A stretch of 64,000 nt of DNA from Apiotrichum sp. Y4204 (taxonomy: Eukaryota > Basidiomycota > Tremellomycetes > Trichosporonales > Trichosporonaceae). The notes beneath the pieces are model-generated. The model saw nothing but the letters and a program-made list of their open reading frames with translations. It was not told the origin of the DNA and made no database searches. Positions 1-11,903 of the stretch are shown here, one piece after another (the stretch's first letter is position 1; the number at the start of each line of letters is the position of its first letter). The stretch covers positions 1-64,000 of the forward strand of contig JAMYHL010000041.1 in NCBI GenBank assembly GCA_025531455.1. The letters run 5' to 3'. The position numbers and the translations under genes were made by a program.

Positions 1-3000
1 GGGGGGGGGGGACGATGGGGTGGTGTGCATGTCCTCCTAGACGCGGCCAGACGACTCAGGGAGGAACGAGGCCAGCGGAAGGATCGAAGGAAGGATTCGG
101 ACCGAGCAGCGCTCGCGCAGTGCCCGAGCCCGACGCGTTGTTGTCGACGACACGAGTACTCATACTGGGCTCTTGTGCGCTTACGCCCTTGGCCTCTGGG
201 GGATTGGGGCCATCTCCCCCTGTCTCAACCAAAAGCAGGACGTAGCGCCACAGAAGGGGGACTTGATGGCTTTCCCGCGTGTGGCCGTCTGTCCCCCCCT
301 TCTGATCTTTTGCCTCTGACCAGATACGGGCCCAAGGATGCACCCAACTTGACCCTCGCGGCGCCCCTTGACCCATGATCCCACGAACAGTGGACACGGG
401 CGTGAGCTGTGAGGCAATCCGCACGGCCGCAGAGGCCCCAGATGTCCATGGCTCCATGGAGCCATCGAGACAGTGAGGGACAAAGGGCCCGAGCTTGTAC
501 AGCAGTGAGGATCAGGCAAGGGACGTCCTGAAGACGCGTATGGCATGGGCGTTTTAGCTCAGGAAAACCAGGGGGGAATGCAGGTGAACAATGTCCTAGC
601 GCATTCTCTGCGCCTCTGCTGGCCGAGTTGGGAGCTTGCCATTTTGTGACGCTAGAGCTGTGAGTGCCCGGGTGAGGAAGGACAATTGAAACGGTTATAA
701 TTAATACCTCTTGCCTTGTGCCGTGGTGGGCCGCGGCTTGGAGTTCACGCCCATACGGGCAAATGCTATTAGCGTGCATTCGTTTGGGAATTGGGGGATT
801 ATTCAAACGTTTAATTGAAACTGTGGCTTCAGCACGTTCTTTCTAATTCTTTTGCTAGCGTGCACCGCATGCCGTGCGCAGCGCCGCCGATACATGTGCT
901 GGAGAGGACGTCGATGAAGCTTGTCCGTTTTACCACAGTACAACATAGTAACGATGGGTTCAACCTACGAGCACTGCGCACTTGTTGGCCCGTTGGCATA
1001 CTTGGCGTTGAATACTGTACAACTCGAGTTTGAGAAATAGTCAGCCCCGCAAACATCTGCTTTCGTGCATTCGTAACACTCGATCACCCGCGGGCTGCGG
1101 CTCGTTCCCGTCTACCTGGAGCTCTGGTGACTCTGTAGCATGTACAGTACAGCAGCAGTCGCGCCATGAGCAATTTTTGAATTTGGATTGCTGGGCATTC
1201 CCCGCTGTGAGCTCTTTTCATCAGGGAACGGGAGACATCCGGGTTCCTGAAACCGAGGGGGAGAGAGGGGCAGCCCCCTCTGATCCTCTGCGAACTCTGC
1301 GCCTCTGAGCCTCTCCTCCTCATCCTCATGGCTTCATTGGTAGGGTTATGGGACACGCGTACGTAGCCTCTAGGAAGCTAAAATCCAGGATCCAGGATCT
1401 GCCAGCTAGGAGCTCGAGGCTGGAGTGCATGTTGAGGAGCCCTATTTTTGTGCGCTTGAGCCCCTTCCTAGACCGGAAGGATCGGAGATGGTACAAGCAT
1501 GTCCTGTACTTCCAGTCATATGTGCGCAATCAAGGCAGAGCAGGAGAAAGCATCCCTCACCGCGTCGTCGTAGTTCAACACTGATCCATGTAGAGGCCTC
1601 ACCTGCGACCACATAGCTGAAAAACACTACTTGAACAGGTGCGTGACAGTCCACGGAACCCGGAACTCCGGCTTGCAGCTTGTTTTCACTGGACGAGGCT
1701 GAATGCCTCTGGCGCTCTGGCAAACCAATCGTTGCATTCTAGAACTGACAACACCCTCGCTCACTAATGAAACGGAGAGCATCCTGAGGTAGCTACTGCC
1801 CAGGTGCGACGACGCATACTCTTTATCCAAAGTGTCAACGACGTTGACTGCGGCTCGGATAGGGAGTGTGTGATCTGTGATCTATGTGCTTGGAGTCTGT
1901 GATTCCTGCACTTTTGTGTAAGGACCGCAATCTGCGGCGATGACGTGGAGCGATCCCAGGCCGACTCGTTCTGAGGCTCGTTCCACTTCTTCAACTTGCA
2001 ACATTTACTTCGGGTTTACAAGACAACCCACTCTCACTTAAGTGCTCGACTGATCAGGGGCCCATTCTAACTCATTCTCCTTTGAGTTTGATCCCTTCTG
2101 CGTCGACAACAAAGTTGCAGTCAAAGGTGCGTTCTGTATTTGATCTGTTGGTTGCTTGAAGTGTGGAAGACGGTACGGTGTGAACAGGGAGAGGACAGTA
2201 ACACATGCCTTTTGTGTCACGTCGCGCGATCTCTCAGTAAGGGGGCTCTATGTTTTCTTGCGGGCGCCGTGATCCACTTGCTCCTGGCTGCAGGCAGCCA
2301 CGTTTCCTCGACTTCACAGCACTTACCCACAGCTAACAGGGCGGGTAGTCGGACACTGGACGCTGACGCTGTACCAGAATGGTGGCAGCTGGCTGACTTT
2401 TTTACCTGCCTTTATTACCCTGCCTGGTTCCATCCACCCTCACTGGTGCGAGTAACTATGGTAGGTATCGTATCCAAGAGCGCTCCGAGTTGGACGGATG
2501 AGCACCGGGGTAGAAGGGCAAAACAACAAACGAGAGGGGATCCTACATGTGGCTTCGGATATGTGCGGGGGGTTGGGCATCGGGCAGAACGGGCCGGGCT
2601 TGACCGGTGGCAGACTGGCGACCGTCATGAGCGCAGGGGACTCTTGTGTCAGCAGGCATCGTGCAACCCTCAAAAGTCGGACCTTTTATTGGCCATCTCA
2701 AATGTCGGAGCTTACATCTGCTGTAACTCTTGCTGACGCATGTGATGGCACTGAGCATGACCCTACGTACAGTAGGTTAGAAACCTCGCTCACACCCCTG
2801 TGTCATACAACTTCACGATGTTCATCGTCGGCCTCCAGCCCTTCGACTACATTCAGGACGTATGCGTCCTAGTCCTCCTGCCACTGTTGTTGGTGCGTGA
2901 CAGAAATAGAGGATAGGGGCTGAGTGGGAGAAGGGGCATGTCGTGATGAACGCATCTGGCCTTTGACGTTCTCAAGGCGCCCGGTCTGCACAGGTATCCT

Positions 3001-4327
3001 CGGCAGCACCGGTACACTCGGCTTTCACGGTGCCAAGCTGCTGGGCATTTGTCACAGGTCTCCAGTCATTACAGGTACCACCAGACTGAAACATGAGTAT
3101 GGACCTCGTCGTCGAGATCTTTTCCACGCCAGGACGTCAGTTGTCACCCGGCACAGGCACATGCTCTGGAAGATGCCATCGTTCTGTTGACGTAAGTGTA
3201 TAGATAGCCCGTGCGCACAGAAGACCAGCAGGCACAGGCATCACATGATGTCACTGTCCGCTGCATGTCTCGGAATACTCACCGGCCGACCAGGAGTGGC
3301 GTTTGGGCCCACACTGCACGAGTTGGTGATGGTATTCACATTACAGCGTGGCGGTCGGCAACACGCCACCGGCACTGTATGGTGCGGTGCTGATTTGTGG
3401 ATCGCCGTTCTTCCGAGCCGGGGGTTGTCTCTCTGCGGCGCCTCAGTCTGGTATCGTTGACGTCGACCTGGGCTTGGGCGCTTGGACACAAGCCGAAGGT
3501 CAAGCAACGAACTGCGCCCAAGCGCCCCTTTGGCGTATTGAGCCGAATGTTCTTTCTGCCCATAGCGATCAGCTCCCCCGTGCGCCCCGCTCCTTTCGCT
3601 GCACAGGTCCTATGCCTTGCGTTCGCGGTCTGCGATGATAGCAGGAGGCCACATGTCTGATTTCAGCTCCCCCACAGTGACTGCAGAACAGCTCTACCCC
3701 AGCACACGAGAGTATACGATATTGGTAGTCATGTGTCAAAATGGGGCGAGTCATAAACACTTGTTGCACAACTTGCCGAGCCACGCAACGGCTTACACAC
3801 TGCGGAAATGACAGCGAAGGCTTAGGGTCCATCGTTTCCACGGCCGTAGTGCCCTGGCAACAGATGCTGGTGGCGAGTCGGGGGTCTGATAAGCCCTGTC
3901 AACATGGCAAGCCCATTTCGGCTTGACCCGGCTCGGCGCGGCTCATCACCACCGCCCCCGTGTTTGAGACCTGTGCGCCTTGTTGCTATGTCATCTCGGA
4001 TTGAGAGCAGGCCGTGCGGCTAGTGCCTGCTTACTGTCCACGACCCGAGCTCTCAAGCCGTATCTGCGTCCTGGATCGCCCCTCGGGACGAACGTCATGT
4101 TGGCAGCTTGGCAGCTTGGTAGCCGGCAAACTAGCAGCCTATCACGCAAAAGCGATACACTCTGCATCATGTCAGAAACCGTGATATAAAGCTCAGAAAA
4201 CTGCTGGTCGTTGGCCACCTCAGACCACCACATCGCATCGCATACCTCATCTAGATCGCATCTTGGCATCTTGACATTCTTCCAATCTTCTTCTACTCAC
4301 ACATACCCTGAACCGAACTCTTCTACA
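1..4327. other. gene-poor region, no supported gene
   Basis: I find no gene here with a consistent exon structure or recognisable family. Several open frames exist on both strands, the longest near 225-806 (-) and 2140-2736 (+). Their composition is rich in Arg, Cys and Pro, as expected of chance frames in GC-rich DNA. Short stretches at about 2818-3190 and 3245-3460 read like protein and have plausible splice sites, but I could not join them into one frame. The window opens with a run of G, which may be a contig edge. It is not a recognisable telomere repeat. Confidence 0.5.
4185..4191 (+). promoter_or_regulatory. possible TATA box
   Basis: TATAAAG lies about 140 bp upstream of the ATG at 4328. 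The position and sequence fit a core promoter for the PPxY protein gene, but there is no direct evidence of use. Confidence 0.3.
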
Positions 4328-5509
4328 ATGGACGCTGACGTTCCCCACGACGCTCCGCCGGCCTACGAGGACCTCGTCCCGGCGCCCTCCAGGAGGCGCC
4401 ACCGGGACCGTACCCACCAGCACCGCCGGGTTAGTGGCCGCGACCACCTCCCACCTTCGCCGCCTGCGTCTCCGCCACAAGGCCTCGGGCTTGGGATTCA
4501 GGTTCCGGCAGGCCATGTCGAGTACGGCCACCGAGTCTCTCGACTGAGCTGCGACCCACCGCCGTACAGCGCCGAGGATGTGTTGAGTGTCCCAGGCACT
4601 TTGAGCTCCATGGCGGCCAACTCTCGTGCATCGGCCATGAGCCATTCTTCCATGTCCCTTCCCTCTGCGCCACAAGGCTACCATGTTGAGAACGCCAGGT
4701 TCCCTCCAGTTCCACCGCACTCCCGGCAGCCACCGGACAACATTGCCAGCCGCACTGCCACTGCCCCTATTCCCACCAGGAGCCATGCAGGAGTTAGCCG
4801 CGGTCCCGACCCCCGCCACTACCAGGACTTCAGCTCCTTCAGCTCCTCCTGGTCATCGTGGTCCCCAACTCTTGGACTGCGATCTCCCCCCAACTCTCCC
4901 GCATCCAGGTCTGGCCGGAACTTCCCCAGTGACTACCTCCCTACAGGGCCCCACGCCCCTACCCCACCCCATTCGGTCTCTTCCAGCCCCGCGACAGGGC
5001 CGGCCTCCATTCTGTCCTCGGGCCGCCCTCGGGCGCATGGCCACCGTTCTCCCCGGGTTCGCTTTGTTGACGACGCTCTTCCCTCCTCTGAATCGTCTTC
5101 TCCCCTCCCAGAGAGCCACGCGGCCGAGGGGGGCGAGGATGAAGAGATATTCGCTTTTGATCCGGTCGTCAACACCCCCTTCAGCCACTACGTTCCAACC
5201 TCAGACTTCAGCTCCACCATCGGCGGCTCATCATGCACATGCGGCAAAGAGAATTGCAGGCCTCCTGGCCGTCTTGCGACTCGGCCAGCGTGCTCATGCG
5301 GCGGTGCTAGCTGCCCTGGCGGTGTCATCGCCAAGTCGCGCAGCCCACCCGCCTCAACTACCATGACCAACTGCCCAGAGCAACCCCGATCGTCTTCGAG
5401 CCCTCGGCGCCGAACGCTCAGCAACGGCACGGCACGCATGACACGCACCATCACTGCGCCAGTGTGGGCCTCCTCCTTGGACCTGCCTGCTATCCCTCGG
5501 AGCCACTAG
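4328..5509 (+). CDS. proline/serine-rich PPxY protein, function unknown
   Basis: A single-exon gene of 393 residues. I chose the ATG at 4328 because it follows a typical CAACA-like leader and starts a MDADVPHD N-terminus; an in-frame start lies further upstream in less protein-like sequence. The protein is largely disordered and rich in Pro, Ser and Arg. Two PPxY motifs are visible, PPAY near residue 16 and PPPY near residue 80. These are known ligands of WW domains such as those of Rsp5/NEDD4 ubiquitin ligases. Near residues 300-340 are two similar cysteine clusters, CTCGKENC and CSCGGASCPGG, which could bind metal. There is no catalytic domain. A ubiquitin-ligase adaptor or transcription-related role is inference only. 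It could be confined to related yeasts. Confidence 0.75.
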   Translation: MDADVPHDAPPAYEDLVPAPSRRRHRDRTHQHRRVSGRDHLPPSPPASPPQGLGLGIQVPAGHVEYGHRVSRLSCDPPPYSAEDVLSVPGTLSSMAANSRASAMSHSSMSLPSAPQGYHVENARFPPVPPHSRQPPDNIASRTATAPIPTRSHAGVSRGPDPRHYQDFSSFSSSWSSWSPTLGLRSPPNSPASRSGRNFPSDYLPTGPHAPTPPHSVSSSPATGPASILSSGRPRAHGHRSPRVRFVDDALPSSESSSPLPESHAAEGGEDEEIFAFDPVVNTPFSHYVPTSDFSSTIGGSSCTCGKENCRPPGRLATRPACSCGGASCPGGVIAKSRSPPASTTMTNCPEQPRSSSSPRRRTLSNGTARMTRTITAPVWASSLDLPAIPRSH

Positions 5510-6567
5510 GAAACAGTTCGAATCTTGTTCAACCCATCGTCTCTGTCAATGTATCCCGTTAGCGTCTTGGATCTTCTTTTGTACAGTAGTAAATAGCCTG
5601 CAATCTTGTGATATGTATGACCTATTCTTGTACGCACATGGGTGGCAAGAGACCCCTTCTGTTTAGTCAGATTCATGAAAATGTATCGACTCGATGACCG
5701 AGTGGACGCCAAGCATAACTAACATGTCAGACGAGCAGCCTAACCGGGTTACGCTGCCGTGGCCCTTTTGTTCTGTTTACCTGAGCACATCCTGATGGGG
5801 CGACTGAGGCACTGGAGCACGGGGCACGGCAGAAGCATCTCCTTCCGGTCGCGGACCCCTTCTTTTGGCAGTTTCGAACGGTGCGGAACTGGCAAAAGCG
5901 CACTGTCGTTGTGCCTCTCAGTGTGAAACCTCCGCCCCACAGTGGCGGTGGCGAACGCGCGTTCAGATTTTCCTTCTTGCCACCAGTTGTGGTAACGTGC
6001 GGGGGGAGCAGCACATCACACGGGCGCAGAATCATGGCGGAGTATCTTGCTTGACGAATGCCCGTGTCTATCGTGTCGTGTCTCAATCTGACTGTTGCTG
6101 CAATGGCACGGACCCCAGCGATGCACCTCCAGCACTGCCTATGGTACTGCCAAGCGTCACCGCAACAGATGTTTCAATATGTAGTCCGGCTCAAGCAAAT
6201 CCCTCACAATTCTTTCCAGACTCTATAAAAATGTAGTGCCTTTATTACAAGGAGAACATCTGGGTTGGGATGCTGGTACACGTTAAGGCTGAGGATGGCA
6301 ACACGATGGGACAGGAAAGCGACAGCATCTGCCACTTCTGAGTTAATCTTGGGGGTGCAGTAATCTCTCCACACAAACTACGCGTGTTGAGCTCGTGCAA
6401 GACGTAAAACATGACACGCCCCCACGCCTCCACCCTCCACGACAGAGTGCATGCTCCAGCGGCGGTGGAGGTCGGCCGTTTCAAAGGACGGCCATCGCGA
6501 CAACTGTGCATCACTACGTCCACCGCATTATTACCTTCCATCCCTCACCATACAGCTGCACTACACC
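5510..6567. other. intergenic region, 3' UTR and promoter
   Basis: This holds the end of the PPxY gene's transcript and the promoter of the gene starting at 6568. A TATAAAA lies near 6222, too far upstream (about 345 bp) to assign. I see no coding sequence. Confidence 0.5.
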
Positions 6568-8563
6568 ATGGCCGACGTTGATGAGGTTGCACGGACTCTG
6601 GATGAGGTCGTTATCACTGCGACGGAGAACGAGGGTGAGTACAGAGCGATCCTGTTGTCGGTGAGTCTGTAGGACGGGCGCTGATTCCAGACCTAGTGCA
6701 GCCCTCTGCTGTGCTGGACAGCTTTACGCAGTCACTCCTCAAGTACCGCGACCCAGTGATGCGCGAGGCATTTCTCGAGTCGACACTGGAGGTGCTCACA
6801 CCGCACGGCGACGAACGTGACGCTGGTAGGGTGAGTGGAAGCCTTCCTTTGATTAGCTGTCAGTTCACCATACTGATAGACAGCTCGCCATCCTCAAGGA
6901 CTCGGCTCTGACGTGCATCCCGCCGTTTCTCCCACTCGTATCGAGTTTTCCCGAGAAGACGAAGGCTGTCCTGAAGCTGATAGCCGAGTATGCGGATGCG
7001 CGCGACGTCGCTCTCGCACTGAACCTCCAGCTCACGCACTTCGCTGAGCAGGCAGACCCATATGCAGTGAGCGACAGCGACGAGGACAGCGAACACGAGG
7101 ATCATGGGCTGGACTGGGAGGCTGCGTTTCCTCAGGTCGAGGAGGTGTTGGACATGTACACCATAGGTGAGCGCCCAGTGACTCATAGGCCTAACCGCAG
7201 CTATCGCTCGTCTCAAAACACAGCGCAGTACACCCACACTGCTGGCCCTGCAGGACGCCCTCACCCCCCTTCTTCAGGTGATTCCCACTACGGCACCCGC
7301 GGGGATGGCTGAGCAAATCTCCCGCTCACTCCTTCCTCGCGTTGGCGCCCTGGTCGACGCTGCGTGGACGTGGTGCGCATCTACAACCGACAGCGGTGGC
7401 GAACAGAAGGTAGGCAGGCAGATGTGACCTGTGACACTGTCACTGACATTCCAGGCAATCCTCACAGAACTGCTTCAAATGGCGGTTATGATCTTTGGCC
7501 CCTGTCTCTCAGCGGATCTCACATCACGCTGGTTCCTCTCTGCATTCCCGCGCTTCAAGGGACTGCATCCCGAGTCAGAGACTGGGCCGTGGGAAGGGGG
7601 ACAAGATGCTTTCAACGCTGTTCTCGGCGTGATTTCCAAGCTTGGCCTGAACCGCAACGAGTTGCTGCACCGCATCACCAACACCTCGAGCATTAAGCCT
7701 CATTCCGCCATTGCCTCCGCAATTCTCCTTGCCGCGTCGCTTCCATCTCTGTCGTCGGTGCTGAGTGAGGAACTTGTCCTCAGCAAGACCGTCATTGCAG
7801 ATGCCATGCCAGTGCTCACGGTTGCTATGCAAGGTAGCGCCGTGGACGCGGGAACGGCGCTTACCTGGTTCCTGATCAACCAGGCTCAACAGGGCCAGAT
7901 TGAGCTGGAATATGACCAGTCCACCTTCTTCCTCGAGGTGAGTCTTGCAGCGCTGCGATAGCTAACTGAAGATCATCATGCCCTTGATCCAGGTTGACTC
8001 GGACCCCACTGCTCGTCTCGCCTTGTCGAAGCTTTTGGGAGCGGTGATCGCGACGACGCCCGGTGTCAAGGACCAGGCTCATTTGTTCCAGCAGGTATGC
8101 ATAAGACCCAACATTTCCCGTCGTTGACTGTTAGCTCCTCGAGCCCCTCAACCCGTTCGATGGGATCCGAGTGCTGGCGATTTCTCTCCTGCGAGAGCAA
8201 ATTGCTGGCCCGCCTCAGCCTTCGCCATTACTCTGCCCAGCGCTGCTCGACTACCTTGGCCCGATTCTCTTCGAGATTCCCGCTGGCGTCCTCGACAAAC
8301 CCGTCGCCAATATCCTTACGACCATGTGGCCGGTGTGGCTCGCCGAGTGCGCCAACTTGATCTGGTTCCTCACGGAACGTGACAGCACAAACAAGAGCGG
8401 CATTGCTGCGCCCGCTTATCGCGCCAAGCTGCGTGGATACCTCACAATCGTCGGCGACAAGGCGAAGAAGTGGAAGGCTGCAGTTAGCGAACCGGAGGCC
8501 CAGCTCGTCCTCGACAGGCTCGAGGACGCGGTCGTCCGTGCACGTGCCTCGATTTCTGCTTGA
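6568..8563 (+). CDS. helical-repeat protein, possible Ybp2/Alf4/glomulin family
   Basis: A multi-exon gene starting MADVDEVARTLDE and ending RARASISA at TGA 8561-8563. Introns visible include 6635-6690 and one after AGR near 6830, plus further short ones near 7170, 7280, 7410, 7940 and 8095; removing them keeps the frame. The product of roughly 550 residues is almost entirely alpha-helical, leucine/alanine-rich, with an acidic stretch SDSDEDSEHED. That pattern, together with the length, resembles the fungal YAP-binding/Alf4/glomulin family (ARM-like helical repeats; members act in the oxidative stress response, at kinetochores or as cullin regulators). The assignment comes from overall pattern, not a diagnostic motif, so function stays open. 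Splicing of the first introns is well supported by GTGAGT donors. Confidence 0.6.
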
Positions 8564-9269
8564 GCATGGATGTCAAACTGGCAAACCCATCACAAGATCC
8601 GTCCCGTTTGTGGCGATACATACATATCGCTGCCACAATGATTCCGAAGCCCTCAAGTAGTATATCTTACCATTGTGAATGTTTCATAGATCGTAAAGCA
8701 GTTGTTACTATTCCAGCCCATGGTTTCCAGCCAGCACTGTGGACTGCCAAGCAATTGTGGGAATGGAGGGTAGAGTGCTGCACACGACCAGCTCTGTACT
8801 GATCTGTGATATGCTATATCCGCTGCTCGTCAGGGTGCTATCGGTCAATCGGGACGCCACTGAAATTTTGCCACCGAGAGGGGGGTGCATTGTACGCTGT
8901 CTGGCTGGGCGGATGTGACGCGTATGACGGACCTGCCGCGCCTGCTGCCTGCGCACCATGCGCACATGTGCCTCACCGCCGCACCGCCAGGATTGAGCTG
9001 CTCCGATCTGACCGGAGCGAGAGGCTGTTATCGAGGACAAAAGTCTTCACGGCCATCCATCCCACCCCCAAGCTCCTGTCCGCGCTGGATCGTCTGGTCA
9101 TTCAGATCTGATCCATCTCGTCTATCATCTTCCTAGCTCCCGCTGTTCATCCCGGCACTGCGCTGCACCCAAAACTCGTTCAGGACACTGTACGACCGGC
9201 TCTCATCCCCAACCTGCATATCTCGCATTCATTCCATCCACTTCTGCAATCCCCTGCCCTCATCCCACA
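8564..9269. other. intergenic region upstream of FUR1
   Basis: About 700 bp between the helical-repeat gene and FUR1. The stretch just before 9270 is C/T-rich, as in many leaders of this window. I see no coding sequence or RNA gene. Confidence 0.5.
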
Positions 9270-10922
9270 ATGTGCTCTGCTGTTGCTGCTGCCACCGCTG
9301 CGGGCGCCCACCCGTACGGCGAGAACGTCATCGTGCTGCCCCCGACCGCCCAGCTCCAGGCGCTCTTGACTCTGATCCGTGACGAGAAGACCCAGCGGTG
9401 AGTTGCCGATCACAGGGATACGCCGCGTCGGTGACTGATGATGCGGAATGTAACATTGGTAGATGCTGACCGGAACAGTGGTGACTTTGTCTTGTATGTC
9501 AGCAATGGCGTGTAGGAACTCACGCCAGCTACTCGGACCGTATCATTCGCTTGCTTGTGGAGGAAGGTGGGTCCCAATCAAACGCGACGGCGTAGAACGG
9601 CCAGGCGGACCTGTTGATCCAACAATCTTCCTGGGCATGCTGGGCATCTATCTGCTTATCATTTGGGAATGAGACGAGATTGAAGTTCACATGGCCTACT
9701 ACCCAAATCACTGACTGAACAATTCTGACGCCTCAGGCCTCAACAATCTTCCCGTCGTTCCCAAGACCGTCCGGACCCCGACCGGAATTGACTTTGACGG
9801 CGTTTCGTTCCAGGGCCGTATCTGTGGTGTTTCGATCATGCGGGGTAAGTAATGGAGCACAGTCGCTAAGACAACCAGTGAGGCTTTGCATGCTAACGTA
9901 CTCTAGCGGGCGAGGTGAGCGATGAAGCTTGATTAGATTCAAGAGGACCCGCAGGCTTACATTCCAAGGCTATGGAGGCCGGTCTCCGTGACTGCTGTCG
10001 CTCAGGTGAGTACTTGACTGACACCGTGCTCTCTAAGTAGCCACTGACGTGTTGCAGTCCGCATTGGCAAGGTGCGATACATGGACGATTGTCATTATGA
10101 GTGATGCTAACCGCACGGGTCCACCCTAACAGATTCTCATTCAACGTGTGAGCTCCCGCCTATATAACCTCACATCCCCGCACCCTTTCCTGTTACTGAC
10201 CCCTCAGGACGAGGAAACCATTCAGCCCAAGCTCTTTGTATGTGTTTTGTTCATTTCCCTCGGGCACGCACTGACACTTCAGTACGCCAAGCTCCCCGAA
10301 GACATTGCCGAGCGCTATGTCCTCCTCCTTGACCCCATGCTTGGTACGTTGACGGTCAGCTAACTTGGGGCTTGTTCTGATGTCAGCCACTGGTGGCTCG
10401 TGCCTCAAGGCGATTGAGGTTCTCAAGGACCATGGCGTCAAGGAGGAGAAGATCCTCTTCCTCAACCTCGTAAGTGCTCTCAGTTCTCCTTGAGCTATGG
10501 CCACCGCGGGAATTAACGACAAAGATTGCCTCGCCGCTTGGCATCAAGGCCGTCACCGACAAGTTCCCCAAGATGAAGACTGTGAGTCCAAAGACTTGGA
10601 AAGCCAATCTCAGACCCCGGACGAGGGTATCTGAAGATTGGGCTCATGATGATATCTGTGTGTGAATTATGGCTGATACCTTCCATCTAATCCATTATTA
10701 CACTTTCCTTACATGCCTGCTTGTTCTTCTGCCATGCCGCGCACCTGCCACATCTGCAACTTATAGATTACCGCTTGGGTCGACGCAGGCCTTGACGACA
10801 ACTCTTACATTACCCCCGGTCTCGGTGACTTTGGTGACCGGTACGTTCCCTGTGGCACTAATGGCGCCGCTGTTTCTCCGCACCCAAATCAGAAAGCTGA
10901 TAGCTACAGTTACTTCCTCTAA
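9270..10922 (+). CDS. FUR1: uracil phosphoribosyltransferase
   Basis: Salvages uracil to UMP using PRPP in the cytosol; in fungi the same enzyme activates 5-fluorouracil derived from 5-fluorocytosine. I reconstructed 14 exons: 9270-9397, 9479-9493, 9529-9566, 9737-9844, 9907-9914, 9969-10005, 10058-10071, 10133-10147, 10208-10237, 10283-10343, 10387-10469, 10525-10581, 10767-10840, 10910-10922. They total 681 nt and give 226 residues, the usual UPRT length. All introns are GT..AG. Family landmarks are RIIRLLVEEG near residue 52, GVSIMRAGEAMEAGLRDCC, KILIQRDEET, the PRPP-binding loop LLDPMLATGGS, and the C-terminal GLGDFGDRYFL. Exon 5 is only 8 nt and five others are 13-15 nt. No key residue is missing, so the gene looks intact. 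Confidence 0.95.
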
Positions 10923-11903
10923 TTTTATACCACGGGCTAGCATTCTGGATGTCAACTGTAACTACACGTTTGAGTGTGTGAATTCTCGGAATTCTCGAAT
11001 TTGCCCAGAAGCATGGTTCCAGCTTTGTGCACAGACACAGAAGAATCCCAGGTCACCGGTCACCCCCAGGTTCAAGCCGCAACGTACTGAATTCTGCAAT
11101 AAGCAAGGTCACCGGAAAGCTGGCACAAGCCGGCCGCTGGCCGCTGGCTGCTGGAAAGCATGGAAAGTGCACAAAGTGTGACATATGTCACGTGTCACGC
11201 CTATGCAGCCAGCCACGCAGCTGGGCAGCCTGCGGTGACAAATGCAAGTGCCACACACGGCCTTGCGCGTAATGCCGCCATCTGTAATGACCACCCAGGG
11301 CGGGTAGGAGACTCAGGGACCATCACCATTTTGCTCCAAGCACCAAGCTCCAAAGAGAGCGCACAGCCAATGCGCACAGCCAACACGCACTCGCTGGGAT
11401 CGTTTCCCGCCGGGGGCGCGCAGGCAACCCTCTCACTCTACACCAACGGTTTCTTCTACTTGCCTCTCCCACCACCTCACTACATCCTCCCCATCCACTC
11501 TTACCAACAGGTGAGCATCACTGACCCTTCCTTTCGACAGCGGCCAGCCTTGCATACTGCGTCGGCGTTGTGGAACCCGTCGAGCAGCCCAACTGTGCAG
11601 GTGTCCGTGTCCACAACGCTCCACGCATTTATCCAACCGATTTTTTTTTTATTGGTGGTTTATACCCCTGAGACTTGTGACTGGCCTTTGCATTTCCCTT
11701 TCCCTTCCGCGCCTGAGGCCTGAGGCTTGTCTCGCTTGCCACTAATTCTTTCTCTCTGCCTCTCCTCTCTCCTCCCCATCCACACCCCCCCTGCCTGTAA
11801 AATTGCTGACCACACGCACTCGTTACCATACCACTTTCTTCTTTCCTCTCTTCACTTCATCACTCCCTCTCTTTTCAACCCGATCAGAAACAAAACAGCA
11901 ACA
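10923..11903. other. intergenic region and GIS2 promoter
   Basis: About 1 kb between FUR1 and GIS2. The right part is strongly pyrimidine-rich, with a T run at 11641-11650 and C/T tracts up to 11890. This is common upstream of highly expressed genes in this window. A leader intron is possible (a CAG/GTGAGC junction near 11512) but not shown. An open frame 11160-11723 has no family resemblance and I treat it as chance. Confidence 0.45.

Noticed and set aside
225..806. 193-codon frame on the minus strand
   Set aside because: Composition is erratic, no motif, no splice-linked neighbours, and other frames in the same place are equally open.
2818..3460. Short protein-like pieces with plausible donors and acceptors
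   Set aside because: I could not join them in one phase-consistent reading; several alternative frames were equally plausible.
5510..5530. tRNA B-box-like GTTCGAATC just after the PPxY gene
   Set aside because: No matching A box or cloverleaf could be drawn upstream; I found no convincing tRNA in the window.
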